Assembly (NCBI GenBank): GCA_900542035.1
Contig: UQMJ01000003.1
Coordinates: 62,001-126,000 of the forward strand
Source of the DNA: an uncultured Clostridium sp.
Lineage (GTDB): Bacteria; Bacillota; Clostridia; Lachnospirales; Lachnospiraceae
DNA length: 64,000 bases
Reading direction: 5' to 3'
Below, piece by piece: positions 17,698 to 27,282 of the stretch (its first letter is position 1; the number at the start of each line of letters is the position of its first letter). The translations under genes and the position numbers were made by a program. The notes below the pieces were generated by a model, which saw nothing but the letters and a program-made list of their open reading frames with translations, made no database searches and was not told where the DNA came from.

Positions 17698-20600
17698 CTA
17701 AACTCCTTTTATTACCATATTGAGTATGCAGGCATCCTCAAATGTAGAACAGTCTTTTAACACTTGTCCGGTAAATGCCAGCGCCTCTTCCTTCTTTCCG
17801 TCCGCCCAGGCAAGAAGCCCTTTTATCATCTGTTCTTCCATGCACATATGCTCATCGCAGTGGGAACACCAATGACACTCAGACAGCTTTCTGCCATACT
17901 CTTCTGCCTGACAGACGTTTCCTTCTAATAAGCTTAATACCGCCAGACGATACCAGCGGATTCGGGTATACACACAATTTTCCTCTGCCGCTTCTGCTGA
18001 GACGCCGCCATAGTCCTTCATCAGGCATTCCCGATAAAGGCTGGTATATCTGGCCGCCTTCTCCTTCTTTCCTTTCAGCCAGAAATAAAGGGCCGTCATC
18101 TTAGCCGCCGTACAAAAATCCGATCCGCTTTTCTTTTCAAAAGCCTTTACTGTCTTTTCTAACGACATTCCTAAAAAGACCCGCTTGTTCTGGTGAATGG
18201 ACACGACTGTCTGACGCAGCGCCGCTTTCCCTTTTCCGCTGTAAGGAACGGCTTTTTCGATGGCTTCCTCTGCCTTCTTATATTCTTTCATCAGAATCAG
18301 CAAATCTGCAATTTCGTCGTAATATTCCGCATCCCTGTCTGAAGGAAAAAAGCTTCTCCACATTTCAATCGCTTCCGGATACCGGCCCAGATTGGCATAT
18401 GCACCGCTGACCTTCTCTGCCACCGAGTAATTTGCAGGATATCTCCTGAAGTTTTCCAGATGGGCCTCCAGCGCCTTCCCGTCTTCTCCCATACAGGTAT
18501 AAATGCGGCCCAGGGTCTCGTAAAAATAAGTGGTCGGTTCAGATTCCATCAAACTGATGGCCTTCTTAATATAATAGAGGGCTTTTTCATACTGCCCCAT
18601 CTTTTTATAGGCGCAGGCCACATTTGCCCAGGCAAACTGATTCTCTTCTGCCAGTTCTCCCGCCTTCAAAAAGTCTGCAAGAGCTTCTTCCAGACGGTTG
18701 GCCGTCATGTACATCAGTCCCCTGTTTACATAGTCGTAAGTAGTAGGATTGATTTCAATCCGCCGGTTTGCATAGGGAAGTCCCTGCTCAAAATACGTGA
18801 TTTTTCCAGTATTGTCCAGCAATACCTGGTACAGGTCGGTCATTTTACGCAGGTATTCCGGATGATCCGGCTCGAATTCCAGCGCCTTTTTTAAACAGGA
18901 AACAGCCTGAAGGCGTTTTCCGGTTCCCTCATAACACTCTCCCCTGTAGTAATAGAAAATACCCGAATCCTCATAATCCTTCCGGCAGGCGTCATAAGCG
19001 CTTAACGCTTCTTCATAGCGCTTCTGGCGGCGCAGCAGATTTCCTTCGATCCAGTGGTATCTGGTCTCCTTTTTGTCTAATTTCTGGGCTCTTTTAATGG
19101 CTTCCAGAGCCTGGTTCTGCTTTCCTAAAAGGCTTAAGGTAATGCAGATTTCTGCTTCCAGCTTTGCTTCCTCTTCGTTTGTAAACTCCCGTTCCTCCGG
19201 ATCTGCTTTCTGCTTTTTTGCCTCTGCCATCTCTGCCTTTAATGCATTCATCCCGTCCAGGGCTTTCTCCAGGCCTTCGTTTCCTTCTGAAGTCTCCCTG
19301 TCCATCCGGCACTGGTAAATCTTTAAAGGAATGGTCTTAGCGCCATTTTTTTCGGCTTCTTCCAGAAGTTCCTGTAAATCCTGCCACCGTTCCAAATCGT
19401 TGTAAACTTCTGCTGCCGCCATATAAATAGGAGGGTAACCAGCGTAAATATTTTTTGCCTGATAGTAGTCCTCAATTACGCCCCTGGCATCCCGCAGGGC
19501 TGCAAAACACTCCTGACGCATTACATAGGCTGGAAAATATCCGGCGTCTTCCTCCAGGATTTCCGTTAAAATCTTTACTGCTTCTTCATAATCAGCGTTG
19601 GAATCTGTCCGCTTTCCCCGTTCCTTGTAAAGGCTTGCTTTTTCCATCCAATAGGCCGGATCCTGGCTTCCCAGATCCCTGGTTTTGTTCAGACAGTCCA
19701 GGGATTTTTCAAATTCCACGTCCTTTCCGGCTTCCCACTTGAGCCGGTAAAGTCTTCCCAAAAGGCCGTTTGCCGTAATCAGCCGACGGATCGTTTTCTT
19801 TCGTTCTTCCTCTTCCGGCTCCTGATCTTTCCAGGAAGCTTCCCGTTTCTCCAAGTATTCCTTCCACAAAACCAGATGCTCCATAGCCCTGTCGTTCTGC
19901 TGATTGTTGTAATAAAGCTTGCCCATCAGGTTGTGATACTCTTCTGCATTGTCTTCATCTGGAAGGCGGTTTGCCAGCAGGGAAAGCGCCTGGTGAAGAT
20001 TGTCGTTTTGCAGATAGCACCAACCCAGTTCCAGAATATTTTTAAAATTGTCCGGATCCTGTTCCATAATGCGGCGATACCTTGTAATCAGCGAATCGTT
20101 GATCGTTTTTAGCATATCCAGGACTTCCGGATCCCTGTTTCCGCCTGCTGTTCCTTTGTCTACCGCCTCAATGGCATATTCCTTTGCTTTATCCAAATCG
20201 TTTTTTTCTAACCAGTATTTTCCCAGCATTTTGTTGGCGGTAAAATTGTTGGGATTTCCTGTCAGCAGGGCCTGAAACTGCTCTGCAGCCTGTTCTTTCT
20301 GCTGCAAATCCCAGTATAACAGCCCAGACATATAGAAAACCCTGTCGTCTTTTGGAAGGGTTTCGCAGGCTTTCTGCGTCAGTTTTTCTGCCTGCTCCCG
20401 TTCTCCTTTTAAAAGGAGCAGCCTTGCAAAATCCAGATCCCCATAAGGATGGGAAATCCCCAGTCCGTTCATCTGCAAAGCCAGCGCCTCGGCCCGTTCC
20501 GTATCTCCTTCTGCCAGGGCATTGTCCATTTCAAAATATAGGTTGATATATAAATCGTAGTTTCCTTCTTCCGGTCCTGTAAAAGCCTCAAGGGGAAACC

Positions 20601-21102
20601 AGCTTCCATCCTTGCATACGCTTAATAAAAAGTCTGCAAAATTAGACGGATACTCTTCATAGAGCTGGCTTGGGTTTCCGGTAAATTCCCAGACCTGATC
20701 CAGATACCGCCATACCTCGGTTGAAAGCCGGAAATTCTCCATTAAAAAATCCAGCAGACGCTTTCTGCATTCCTCTCCCGAATCCAGGGCAACGCACACT
20801 TCCTCTTCCATCAGTTCTTTCCATTTATCCAGATTCAGACGGTCCGGAAGGCTGCAGTAAATCTGCCTTAAACGGCTCTCCCACCGTCCTTCCGGCGTAT
20901 CGTCACCGGTTTCGTTAGGTTCCTCTTCCTTTGACTGCGCATATTGAAGAGCCGTTTCATAAGCAGAACGCAGCTCCTTAAACCCCTCCGGATTGTCCTC
21001 CGGATTGACAAAACGCAGCTTTTCCCGATAAGCCTGTTTAATTTCCCGTTCCTCTTTCCCCTCTGGAATCCCTAAGATTAAAAATGCTCTGGTATTGTCC
21101 AT
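17698..21102 (-). CDS. Giant J-like/TPR protein, partner of HscC
   Basis: A 1134-residue cytosolic protein. Residues about 5-60 resemble a J domain (FLILGIPEGKEEREIKQAYREKL...ELRSAYETAL), but where a J domain has His-Pro-Asp this one has Asn-Pro-Glu. The remainder is mainly tandem tetratricopeptide repeats (for example LAEGDTERAEALALQMNGLG, LLTGNPNNFTANKMLGKYW and QYEKALYYIKKAISL). A Cys/His cluster, CHWCSHCDEHMC, lies near residue 1085. TPRs bind peptide or protein partners, so the protein probably delivers clients to the adjacent HscC. The upstream gap to the glycosidase-like gene is 24 bases. Confidence 0.85.
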   Translation of the reverse strand: MDNTRAFLILGIPEGKEEREIKQAYREKLRFVNPEDNPEGFKELRSAYETALQYAQSKEEEPNETGDDTPEGRWESRLRQIYCSLPDRLNLDKWKELMEEEVCVALDSGEECRKRLLDFLMENFRLSTEVWRYLDQVWEFTGNPSQLYEEYPSNFADFLLSVCKDGSWFPLEAFTGPEEGNYDLYINLYFEMDNALAEGDTERAEALALQMNGLGISHPYGDLDFARLLLLKGEREQAEKLTQKACETLPKDDRVFYMSGLLYWDLQQKEQAAEQFQALLTGNPNNFTANKMLGKYWLEKNDLDKAKEYAIEAVDKGTAGGNRDPEVLDMLKTINDSLITRYRRIMEQDPDNFKNILELGWCYLQNDNLHQALSLLANRLPDEDNAEEYHNLMGKLYYNNQQNDRAMEHLVLWKEYLEKREASWKDQEPEEEERKKTIRRLITANGLLGRLYRLKWEAGKDVEFEKSLDCLNKTRDLGSQDPAYWMEKASLYKERGKRTDSNADYEEAVKILTEILEEDAGYFPAYVMRQECFAALRDARGVIEDYYQAKNIYAGYPPIYMAAAEVYNDLERWQDLQELLEEAEKNGAKTIPLKIYQCRMDRETSEGNEGLEKALDGMNALKAEMAEAKKQKADPEEREFTNEEEAKLEAEICITLSLLGKQNQALEAIKRAQKLDKKETRYHWIEGNLLRRQKRYEEALSAYDACRKDYEDSGIFYYYRGECYEGTGKRLQAVSCLKKALEFEPDHPEYLRKMTDLYQVLLDNTGKITYFEQGLPYANRRIEINPTTYDYVNRGLMYMTANRLEEALADFLKAGELAEENQFAWANVACAYKKMGQYEKALYYIKKAISLMESEPTTYFYETLGRIYTCMGEDGKALEAHLENFRRYPANYSVAEKVSGAYANLGRYPEAIEMWRSFFPSDRDAEYYDEIADLLILMKEYKKAEEAIEKAVPYSGKGKAALRQTVVSIHQNKRVFLGMSLEKTVKAFEKKSGSDFCTAAKMTALYFWLKGKKEKAARYTSLYRECLMKDYGGVSAEAAEENCVYTRIRWYRLAVLSLLEGNVCQAEEYGRKLSECHWCSHCDEHMCMEEQMIKGLLAWADGKKEEALAFTGQVLKDCSTFEDACILNMVIKGV

Positions 21103-21126
21103 ATAGAACCCCCGTTTCTCCTGTGT

Positions 21127-22749
21127 TTACAGACTTGCGTTTAACGTCCTTACCGCTTCTAAACAGCTGTCTGGATTTCCATCTATATCATACAGTTTTC
21201 CTTCTGTTACATGGGTATAGACCTGGATGTTGTCCACATAGACCGCACGGTCAGAAGAAATGGAAAATTCCCCTAAACTTCCCATTGGAAATTCCAGAAC
21301 TATCTGCTGTTTTCCCTGTACTGTCCTTGTCTGGCTCTTTTCCCCCATTCTTACGGTAACCGACGCTCCTTTGGGACTGTCTGCCAGAAACCGGACTTTT
21401 ACCGTCTCCCCTTCAATCGCGCTTCCTGCCGGATTTACGGTCTGGGAAATCCGGCCAAAGCTTTCGATTTCCAACTGATTGGATCCATCCCTATTTACCA
21501 CTTCTGTCCGGCCGGAGGACATCCATCCTTCTTTTCCCAGGGCAAACTGGCTGTTATAAATCATGTTGTTTCCATAATCCCGATAAGTCCATATCCCGTA
21601 GCCCATAGTCTTTTCTTTTAACACAGAAGCGCACTGGGTTAGGTAAACCGGCATTTCTGCCTCATCCAGTTTGGGATTTTCCTCAAATCCAGGGGTGTTG
21701 TCTGTAAATAAGAACTGGTCGATATACAGCGGTTTCCCTCCATTGTACTGGCTTACCCAGTCCAGCGTAGCCGCTGTCTGGGGAAGCACCTGGGCGGCGC
21801 TCATATGGTCGTTTCCCGCCGCCATTCCCATGGAAACCGAATACATCAGAGAGGTAAAGGAGGAATTCTGACATCCAAAGGTAGCTGTATGGGAAAAGCC
21901 TTGCTGCTGTCCGTCTCCCAGTTCAATGGGATCCACATCGGTACGCACTTCCATGGAAAGATTGGGGAATTCCTGCTGACTCTCCAGCAGCAGCTCATTC
22001 AGCCAATTGTCGTAAAACGACAAAAACAATCCGTATGCCTCTTCGTCCCGCTCCGGAAAGTAAACTTCATCCCAGTCTGAGAAGTCTTCTTCATATTGGC
22101 GCTCTGCTTCTTCTAATGAAATGGTTTCCTTTAAATAATCCTGATAGCCCGTCTGTTCTGCCAATCTCCGGCTTTCTTCACTATCTCCCAGATCGCCTGC
22201 CACATGGGTAAAATTCCAGAAATCTTCCCAGGTCAGAAATCCTCCGTAAAAATTAGAATGGCGGCTGGCTTCCTGATAAATCCGGCCTACATAATCCCTC
22301 CACGCTTCCTGGACCGGTTGGTCATAAAGAAGTTTCTGATATCGTTCTAACACATTGTCATTTCCGGCATGATCCCAGGTATATCCCACTCTTAACAGAA
22401 CGGAAAGGCCGGCCCTCTCTGCCGCGTCCATAACCCTGTGAAGCTTGTCAATGGCATACTGGTTATAACGGCGATCTTCCATATCGATCTGAAATTCTCT
22501 CCAGGGCACTGCCAGAATAATGCTGTTAAATCCGTCTGCCTTTATCTTTGCCATATCTTCTTCCAGATGAGTGTCTTCCAGATTCCAGAAATTAATGACC
22601 CAGTCATCTCCATAGTAAGTGGCTGACTTTAAATACCCTGTCTCTGTCTCTGCCTTTGCCTCTATCCCCATGGTTCCAAATACTGCTAAAAAGGACAAAA
22701 CTGCCGCTGCCTGTCTCTTCCGGTTTCGTGCTCTGCGTGTATGTTTCAT
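21127..22749 (-). CDS. Secreted glycoside hydrolase-like protein
   Basis: A 540-residue exported protein with a signal peptide (about 1-33, basic start then a hydrophobic run ending AKAET). Residues about 45-390 look like a TIM-barrel glycosidase of the GH5/GH42-like clan: WVINFWNLEDTHLEEDMAKI, FNSIILAVPWREF, LLRVGYTWDHAG, FLTWEDFWN and GIWTYRDYG. The exact family and the catalytic pair are not assigned. The end (about 400-520) resembles a carbohydrate-binding beta-sandwich. No anchor is visible. Its sigma-A-like promoter probably also drives the J-like/TPR and hscC genes. Confidence 0.7.
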   Translation of the reverse strand: MKHTRRARNRKRQAAAVLSFLAVFGTMGIEAKAETETGYLKSATYYGDDWVINFWNLEDTHLEEDMAKIKADGFNSIILAVPWREFQIDMEDRRYNQYAIDKLHRVMDAAERAGLSVLLRVGYTWDHAGNDNVLERYQKLLYDQPVQEAWRDYVGRIYQEASRHSNFYGGFLTWEDFWNFTHVAGDLGDSEESRRLAEQTGYQDYLKETISLEEAERQYEEDFSDWDEVYFPERDEEAYGLFLSFYDNWLNELLLESQQEFPNLSMEVRTDVDPIELGDGQQQGFSHTATFGCQNSSFTSLMYSVSMGMAAGNDHMSAAQVLPQTAATLDWVSQYNGGKPLYIDQFLFTDNTPGFEENPKLDEAEMPVYLTQCASVLKEKTMGYGIWTYRDYGNNMIYNSQFALGKEGWMSSGRTEVVNRDGSNQLEIESFGRISQTVNPAGSAIEGETVKVRFLADSPKGASVTVRMGEKSQTRTVQGKQQIVLEFPMGSLGEFSISSDRAVYVDNIQVYTHVTEGKLYDIDGNPDSCLEAVRTLNASL

Positions 22750-22783
22750 GATGGTTCTCCACTTCTCGTATTTTAATAGTAAT

Positions 22784-22811
22784 ATTTTATCATATTCTGC
22801 TACTGCGTCAA
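22784..22811 (-). promoter_or_regulatory. Promoter of the glycosidase-like/J-TPR/hscC unit
   Basis: -35 TTGACG (22806-22811), 16-base spacer, -10 TAAAAT (22784-22789), about 35 bases before the ATG at 22749. Confidence 0.65.
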
Positions 22812-22818
22812 TAGAAAA

Positions 22819-22847
22819 GAAAAACAGCCCCGCAAGAGGCTGTTTTC
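22819..22847 (-). terminator. Terminator of the ilvE-AEC operon
   Basis: AAACAGCCTCTTGCGGGGCTGTTTTTC on the minus strand: an eight-pair stem with a TTTTT run, 8 bases after the AEC stop and just before the next promoter. Confidence 0.85.
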
Positions 22848-22854
22848 TGAATTT

Positions 22855-23772
22855 TTATAAAATTATCATCAATGTTGCCGTAATACAGAAAATGCTGATA
22901 ATGACGGAAAGGGAATTAATCACACTGGAAAGTCCCACATCCAGTCCTGCTTCTCCGGTATAAGCCGGCGCTGCAGAAGCAATCGGGGAAAATACCAGAA
23001 TTGCAAATGCCTGCCGGATCTCCAGTTCAAAGGGAGCAAACCAGTAAAACACCGCTGCCAGAAGTACCGAAATTCCGTATCTTACCGTCAGAATCCGGAT
23101 AATCGAAGCCAGCTTCTCTTTCTCTAAACTCAGCTTGAAGCCGACTCCCACCATAAGAAGGGCCAGAAACGCGTTGGCGCCTCCGATGGTCTGGGCAAAA
23201 CTTACTGCAATGGCTGGCAGGCGGATCTCGCACAAAGTCAGAACCGTCATAATCATGTAAGCCAGAAATGGAACCGATTTTAGCAGCGGTTTTACCAAAT
23301 CCTTCCAGGTCCGTTTCTGTCCGGTCTGGAGAGCCGCCAGCGCCAGACTGTAGGCTCCTCCCAGACAGATAAACGAATTTCCTGTGTCAAAGAGGCTGGC
23401 TGCCGCCAGACCGGTCGTTCCCAAAAATCCCTGGATAAAGGGCATGGTAAAATTTCCGATATTATATCCGGCAACGTTCAATACCTCAAAGCCTTTTCTC
23501 TCTTTTGGCTTTCCCGTATTCAAAAACCAGATAACTCCCATCAGAACCACTCCGCCGGCAAAGCCGAATAAACAGATGGAAAGCATGGAAACATCGATTT
23601 CCATGGTGCTGAAATTATACACAATAGCGGCGGGAAGGGTGATTTTTAAAACAATTTTAGACAGCACATAAAAGTCTTCCTCTTTAAAAAATCCCTTCCG
23701 CCTCAGCAGGTATCCCAGTAAAATAATGGATGCGAAAGATGCTGCTTTTATCAGTATATCTGCCATGCTCAT
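22855..23772 (-). CDS. AEC family transporter
   Basis: A 305-residue membrane protein with about ten hydrophobic segments, of the auxin efflux carrier family. Bacterial members export or exchange small carboxylates such as malate. Family features are the N-terminal YLLRRKGFFKEED and the mid-protein VAGYNIGNFTMPF near residue 100. Its ATG overlaps the ilvE stop (ATGA), so it is translated with IlvE. This suggests a link with branched-chain amino or keto acids, which is inference only. Confidence 0.88.
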   Translation of the reverse strand: MSMADILIKAASFASIILLGYLLRRKGFFKEEDFYVLSKIVLKITLPAAIVYNFSTMEIDVSMLSICLFGFAGGVVLMGVIWFLNTGKPKERKGFEVLNVAGYNIGNFTMPFIQGFLGTTGLAAASLFDTGNSFICLGGAYSLALAALQTGQKRTWKDLVKPLLKSVPFLAYMIMTVLTLCEIRLPAIAVSFAQTIGGANAFLALLMVGVGFKLSLEKEKLASIIRILTVRYGISVLLAAVFYWFAPFELEIRQAFAILVFSPIASAAPAYTGEAGLDVGLSSVINSLSVIISIFCITATLMIIL

Positions 23773-24842
23773 CGGTTCACATCAACGCTCCAGCCTTCTG
23801 GTCCCTGGATCTTTCCTAACTGGATTCCGGTAATGGTATCGTAAATTTTCTGGGTCAGAGCGCCAATTTTACCGCCGCCGATTTCCATTTTTTCGTCTTC
23901 AAACCGCAGTTCTCCTACTGGGGAAACGACTGCTGCGGTACCAGTGCCAAAACACTCTTCCATTGCGCCTGTACGGGCTGCTTCTAATACTTCATCTACC
24001 GAAATCTGGCGTTCTTCAACCGGCACTCCCCACTCTCTGCACAGGTTTATTACAGAATCCCTGGTAACGCCTGGAAGGATGCTGCCGTTTAAGGCAGGGG
24101 TCACTACGGTGCCGTTTATCTTAAAGAAAATGTTCATGGCGCCGACTTCTTCGATATATTTGCGGTGTACGCCGTCCAGCCACAGCACCTGGGAATATCC
24201 TTCGTCATGGGCTTTTACCTGGGATGCTAAAGATGCCGCATAGTTGCCTCCGGTCTTAGCTTCTCCGATGCCGCCTCTGACCGCTCTGACATACTCGTCT
24301 TCAATCCAGATTTTTACCGGATTTAAACCAGACTCATAATAAGCGCCTACTGGAGACAGAATAATCATAAACTTGTAGGTATGGGACGGACGTACCCCTA
24401 AAAATGGATCCGTAGCAATGACAAATGGCCGGATGTAAAGAGAGGTTCCTGGCTTTGTAGGAATCCAGTCTGCGTCAATCTTTACCAGTTCCTTCAATGC
24501 CTCTAAAAACAGCTCTTCTGGAATCTCGGGAATGCACAGACGGCGGTTGCTTCTGTTTGCTCTCTCAATATTTTTGTTTGGACGGAACAGTAAAATCCTG
24601 CCGTCTTCAGACTTATATGCCTTTAATCCTTCAAACATGGTCTGGCCATAGTGGAATACCATGGCAGACGGCGCCAGGGATAAGTTATGGTAAGGCACAA
24701 TTCTCGGATCGACCCAGCCTTTTCCCTCCTCGTAATCCACTTCAAACATATGATCCGTAAAAATGGTTCCAAATACCAGGGGGTTGTCCTGACCTGGCTT
24801 TTCCTTTGGATTTGTAGTTTTTTCAATTCTGATGCTCTGCAT
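23769..24842 (-). CDS. ilvE: Branched-chain amino acid aminotransferase
   Basis: A class IV PLP aminotransferase of about 357 residues, of the longer BCAT type. It interconverts Leu, Ile and Val with their keto acids. The PLP lysine is in GEAKTGGNYAASL near residue 197, and FGTGTAAVVSPVG near residue 300 holds the phosphate. The ATG at 24842 is preferred over the TTG at 24848 because it sits 7-8 bases after AAGGAAGAG. It has its own strong promoter and shares a transcript with the AEC transporter. Confidence 0.95.
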   Translation of the reverse strand: MQSIRIEKTTNPKEKPGQDNPLVFGTIFTDHMFEVDYEEGKGWVDPRIVPYHNLSLAPSAMVFHYGQTMFEGLKAYKSEDGRILLFRPNKNIERANRSNRRLCIPEIPEELFLEALKELVKIDADWIPTKPGTSLYIRPFVIATDPFLGVRPSHTYKFMIILSPVGAYYESGLNPVKIWIEDEYVRAVRGGIGEAKTGGNYAASLASQVKAHDEGYSQVLWLDGVHRKYIEEVGAMNIFFKINGTVVTPALNGSILPGVTRDSVINLCREWGVPVEERQISVDEVLEAARTGAMEECFGTGTAAVVSPVGELRFEDEKMEIGGGKIGALTQKIYDTITGIQLGKIQGPEGWSVDVNR

Positions 24843-24895
24843 ACTCAATCTCTTCCTTTCCCTGTGTGGCTTAACAGCCGGAAATCTTTCCGTCC

Positions 24896-24924
24896 ATTAT
24901 CTTCCAATTTCAGAATGCTGTCAA
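24896..24924 (-). promoter_or_regulatory. Sigma-A promoter of ilvE
   Basis: Perfect -35 TTGACA (24919-24924), 17-base spacer, -10 GATAAT (24896-24901). It lies 11 bases after the acetamidase stop. Confidence 0.85.
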
Positions 24925-24935
24925 TTGAATTTTTG

Positions 24936-25841
24936 TTATACTGCCAAAAACCCTGGGTTATAGTCCCGAATAATTCTCTTTGGAAATTCCATCCGGACGG
25001 TCATGGTAGGATTCACGGTCTGGCAGATAATCAAATCTCCGGTCATGGTCATTAACATGGCTGCATCGTCTTCCTTCATCCCCACTTTTTCCGTCAGGAA
25101 GGTATACATCTGTCTTGCTGCCGCCTGATAAGCCAGGTCCACCGTTTCTTTTGACGCAATGGTAATCCATTTATCTCCGGTGTCAATCATCGGCCAGGGA
25201 ACATAAAAATCCTTGACTGCCGTTACCCGCATCGTAGCCCTTCCTTCAATCTCCAGTCCGCAGTCCTCAATCTCGCCTTCTCCCATTACCGCATGAAAAT
25301 CTCCCATGGATAAAAGCGCTCCGTCTGTAAAGACGGGAAGGTATAAAGAAACTCCCTTTTTAATCTGGGTACAGTCCATATTTCCGCCATGATCCAGAGG
25401 CGTTACGGTAGATACGCCTTCTCCCTTTGGAGCCACTCCGATCACGCCAATCATAGGCTGTACCGGAATGGTAATTTTATTGTCATACCAGGCAAACCCG
25501 TCTCTCACCGGAACCCGTTTTACAATACGCTTTTCAAAAAATTCCCGCTCATTTCCATTGTTTGGCCCCAACATTACGATTCCGGTCGGGCCTGTTTCAA
25601 TATCCAGAATGTCGATTTTCAGCATATCCCCTTCTTTAGCGCCTTCAATATAAAGAGGGCCGGTAGCCGGATTTCCTGGCATTTTCGGAGTATTGTAATA
25701 ATCCGTCCCTTCGGGAATAAACCGGTTGGTAAAACAGTCATACGTTTCAAAAGCCACCAGTTCTCCGGACGTTATCCGGTCACAGGGCGGGTTGTCTTTG
25801 GACAGCACATGGGTAATGTGTTCTTTGGTAATTACTTTCAT
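24936..25841 (-). CDS. Acetamidase/formamidase family protein
   Basis: A 301-residue soluble protein of the FmdA_AmdA family, which hydrolyses short amides to acid and ammonia. Family features include PCDRITSGE near residue 21, GNPATGPLYIEGA near 58, DHGGNMDCTQ near 151 and GDFHAVMGEGE near 180. The substrate is not known. The start is set at 25841 (MKVITKEHI). This ATG overlaps the stop of the MATE gene (ATGA) and follows AAAGGAGAA. The frame is open to 25880, but that start lies inside MATE. Coupling suggests the transporter and the amidase act on a common compound. Confidence 0.87.
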   Translation of the reverse strand: MKVITKEHITHVLSKDNPPCDRITSGELVAFETYDCFTNRFIPEGTDYYNTPKMPGNPATGPLYIEGAKEGDMLKIDILDIETGPTGIVMLGPNNGNEREFFEKRIVKRVPVRDGFAWYDNKITIPVQPMIGVIGVAPKGEGVSTVTPLDHGGNMDCTQIKKGVSLYLPVFTDGALLSMGDFHAVMGEGEIEDCGLEIEGRATMRVTAVKDFYVPWPMIDTGDKWITIASKETVDLAYQAAARQMYTFLTEKVGMKEDDAAMLMTMTGDLIICQTVNPTMTVRMEFPKRIIRDYNPGFLAV

Positions 25842-27205
25842 TTCAGTTTCTCCTTTTGCTTTTTTGTCAGGGACGGCCATATGGTAGCCATCATGGTGCC
25901 GTAGCAGGCCAGTCCTCCTATAAAATTAGAAATTGGCTCTGCCATAAAAATCCCGTTTACCCCCAGTCCTCCTATGTGAGGAAGAATAAAAATCATGGGA
26001 ATCACAATAATTACTTTCCGGAATATGGAGAAAAATACAGACTGCTTTGCCTTTCCCAGAGCAACAAATGTAGACTGGCCTGCAAACTGCAAAGACATCA
26101 TAAAAAATCCAAAATAATAAATCTGCATTGCAGGAACCGCGGCTGCCACCAGTGCTTCCTCACGGTTAAAAATACGGATGAAAATTTCCGGAAATCCATA
26201 AACCAGAGCCCACATCGCCACCGTATAAAGAACCGATGACACCGAGGTAAACACAATGGCCTTCTTCACTCTTCCATATTCCCTGGCTCCGTAATTGTAC
26301 CCCATAACCGGCTGGGCGCTGTTGGTAATGCCGCTTACCGGCATACTGACTACTTCCCTGACAGAGTTTACAATGGTCATAACTCCTACATACAAATCCC
26401 CGCCGAATTTCTGAAGGCTGGCATTGTACATAATCTGCACCAGACAGTTGGTAATGGACATGGTAAATCCGGTCATCCCCAGGGCGACAATTTCTTTTAC
26501 CCTGGACGCTTTCAGCCGGAAACAGCTTTTTTTCAGCTTCAGAATCGTGTTCGGTCCGGTAAGAAACCGAAGAATCCAGAAGGCAGAAAGTCCCTGGGAA
26601 ATCACTGTGGCAAGAGCCGCTCCTTTTACCCCCATATCAAACAGGAAGATAAACACCGGATCCAGAATCATGTTGGCCGCCGCCCCTAATACCACGGTAA
26701 TCATACCGGTTTTTCCAAATCCCTGGGCGTTAATAAAACTGTTCATTCCCAGGCCAATCATGACAAATACGCTTCCCAGCAGATAGATGGTTACATATTC
26801 TTCTGCATAAAAAATAGTGGCGTCGCTGGCGCCGAATAAATAGAGCATGGGACGCTTCCATATCAGTCCCAGTACGGTCAGGACAATTCCGCAGATGACC
26901 AGCAGATACAGGGAATTCCCCATAATTGCTTCTGCTTCTTCATTATTTCCCCTGCCTCTTTCAATAGAACATAAAGGCGCGCCTCCCATGCCGAACAGAT
27001 TGGCAAATGCCATTACCATGGAAACAATGGGAAGGCACAGCCCGATTCCAGTCAGCGAAAGCGTGGCATGATCCGGTATCATCCCGATATATACCCGATC
27101 CACAATGCTGTACATAACATTAATGAGCTGGGCCAGGGTCATGGGAACCGCCAGCTTTATGATCGCTTCTACCACGCTTCCTTTGGAAAAATCATTCTTT
27201 TCCAT
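25838..27205 (-). CDS. MATE family efflux transporter
   Basis: A 455-residue membrane protein with about twelve hydrophobic segments in two similar halves, as in MATE Na+/H+ drug and metabolite exporters. It starts MEKNDFSKGSVVEAIIKLAVPMTLAQLINVMYSIVD, a typical beginning of the clostridial MATE group. PVMGYNYGA near residue 298 is a further family mark. It overlaps the acetamidase start by four bases. The substrate is unknown. Confidence 0.93.
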   Translation of the reverse strand: MEKNDFSKGSVVEAIIKLAVPMTLAQLINVMYSIVDRVYIGMIPDHATLSLTGIGLCLPIVSMVMAFANLFGMGGAPLCSIERGRGNNEEAEAIMGNSLYLLVICGIVLTVLGLIWKRPMLYLFGASDATIFYAEEYVTIYLLGSVFVMIGLGMNSFINAQGFGKTGMITVVLGAAANMILDPVFIFLFDMGVKGAALATVISQGLSAFWILRFLTGPNTILKLKKSCFRLKASRVKEIVALGMTGFTMSITNCLVQIMYNASLQKFGGDLYVGVMTIVNSVREVVSMPVSGITNSAQPVMGYNYGAREYGRVKKAIVFTSVSSVLYTVAMWALVYGFPEIFIRIFNREEALVAAAVPAMQIYYFGFFMMSLQFAGQSTFVALGKAKQSVFFSIFRKVIIVIPMIFILPHIGGLGVNGIFMAEPISNFIGGLACYGTMMATIWPSLTKKQKEKLK

Positions 27206-27232
27206 TCTTCCGATTATCCTTTTTCTTCTAAG

Positions 27233-27270
27233 AAAACCGGATAAATCTCTGGCTTCAGAAACTTATCCGG
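27233..27270 (-). terminator. Terminator after the DJ-1 gene
   Basis: CCGGATAA ... TTATCCGG followed by TTTTCTT on the minus strand. It separates the DJ-1 gene from the MATE unit. Confidence 0.75.
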
Positions 27271-27282
27271 CACTGTTTTTTA

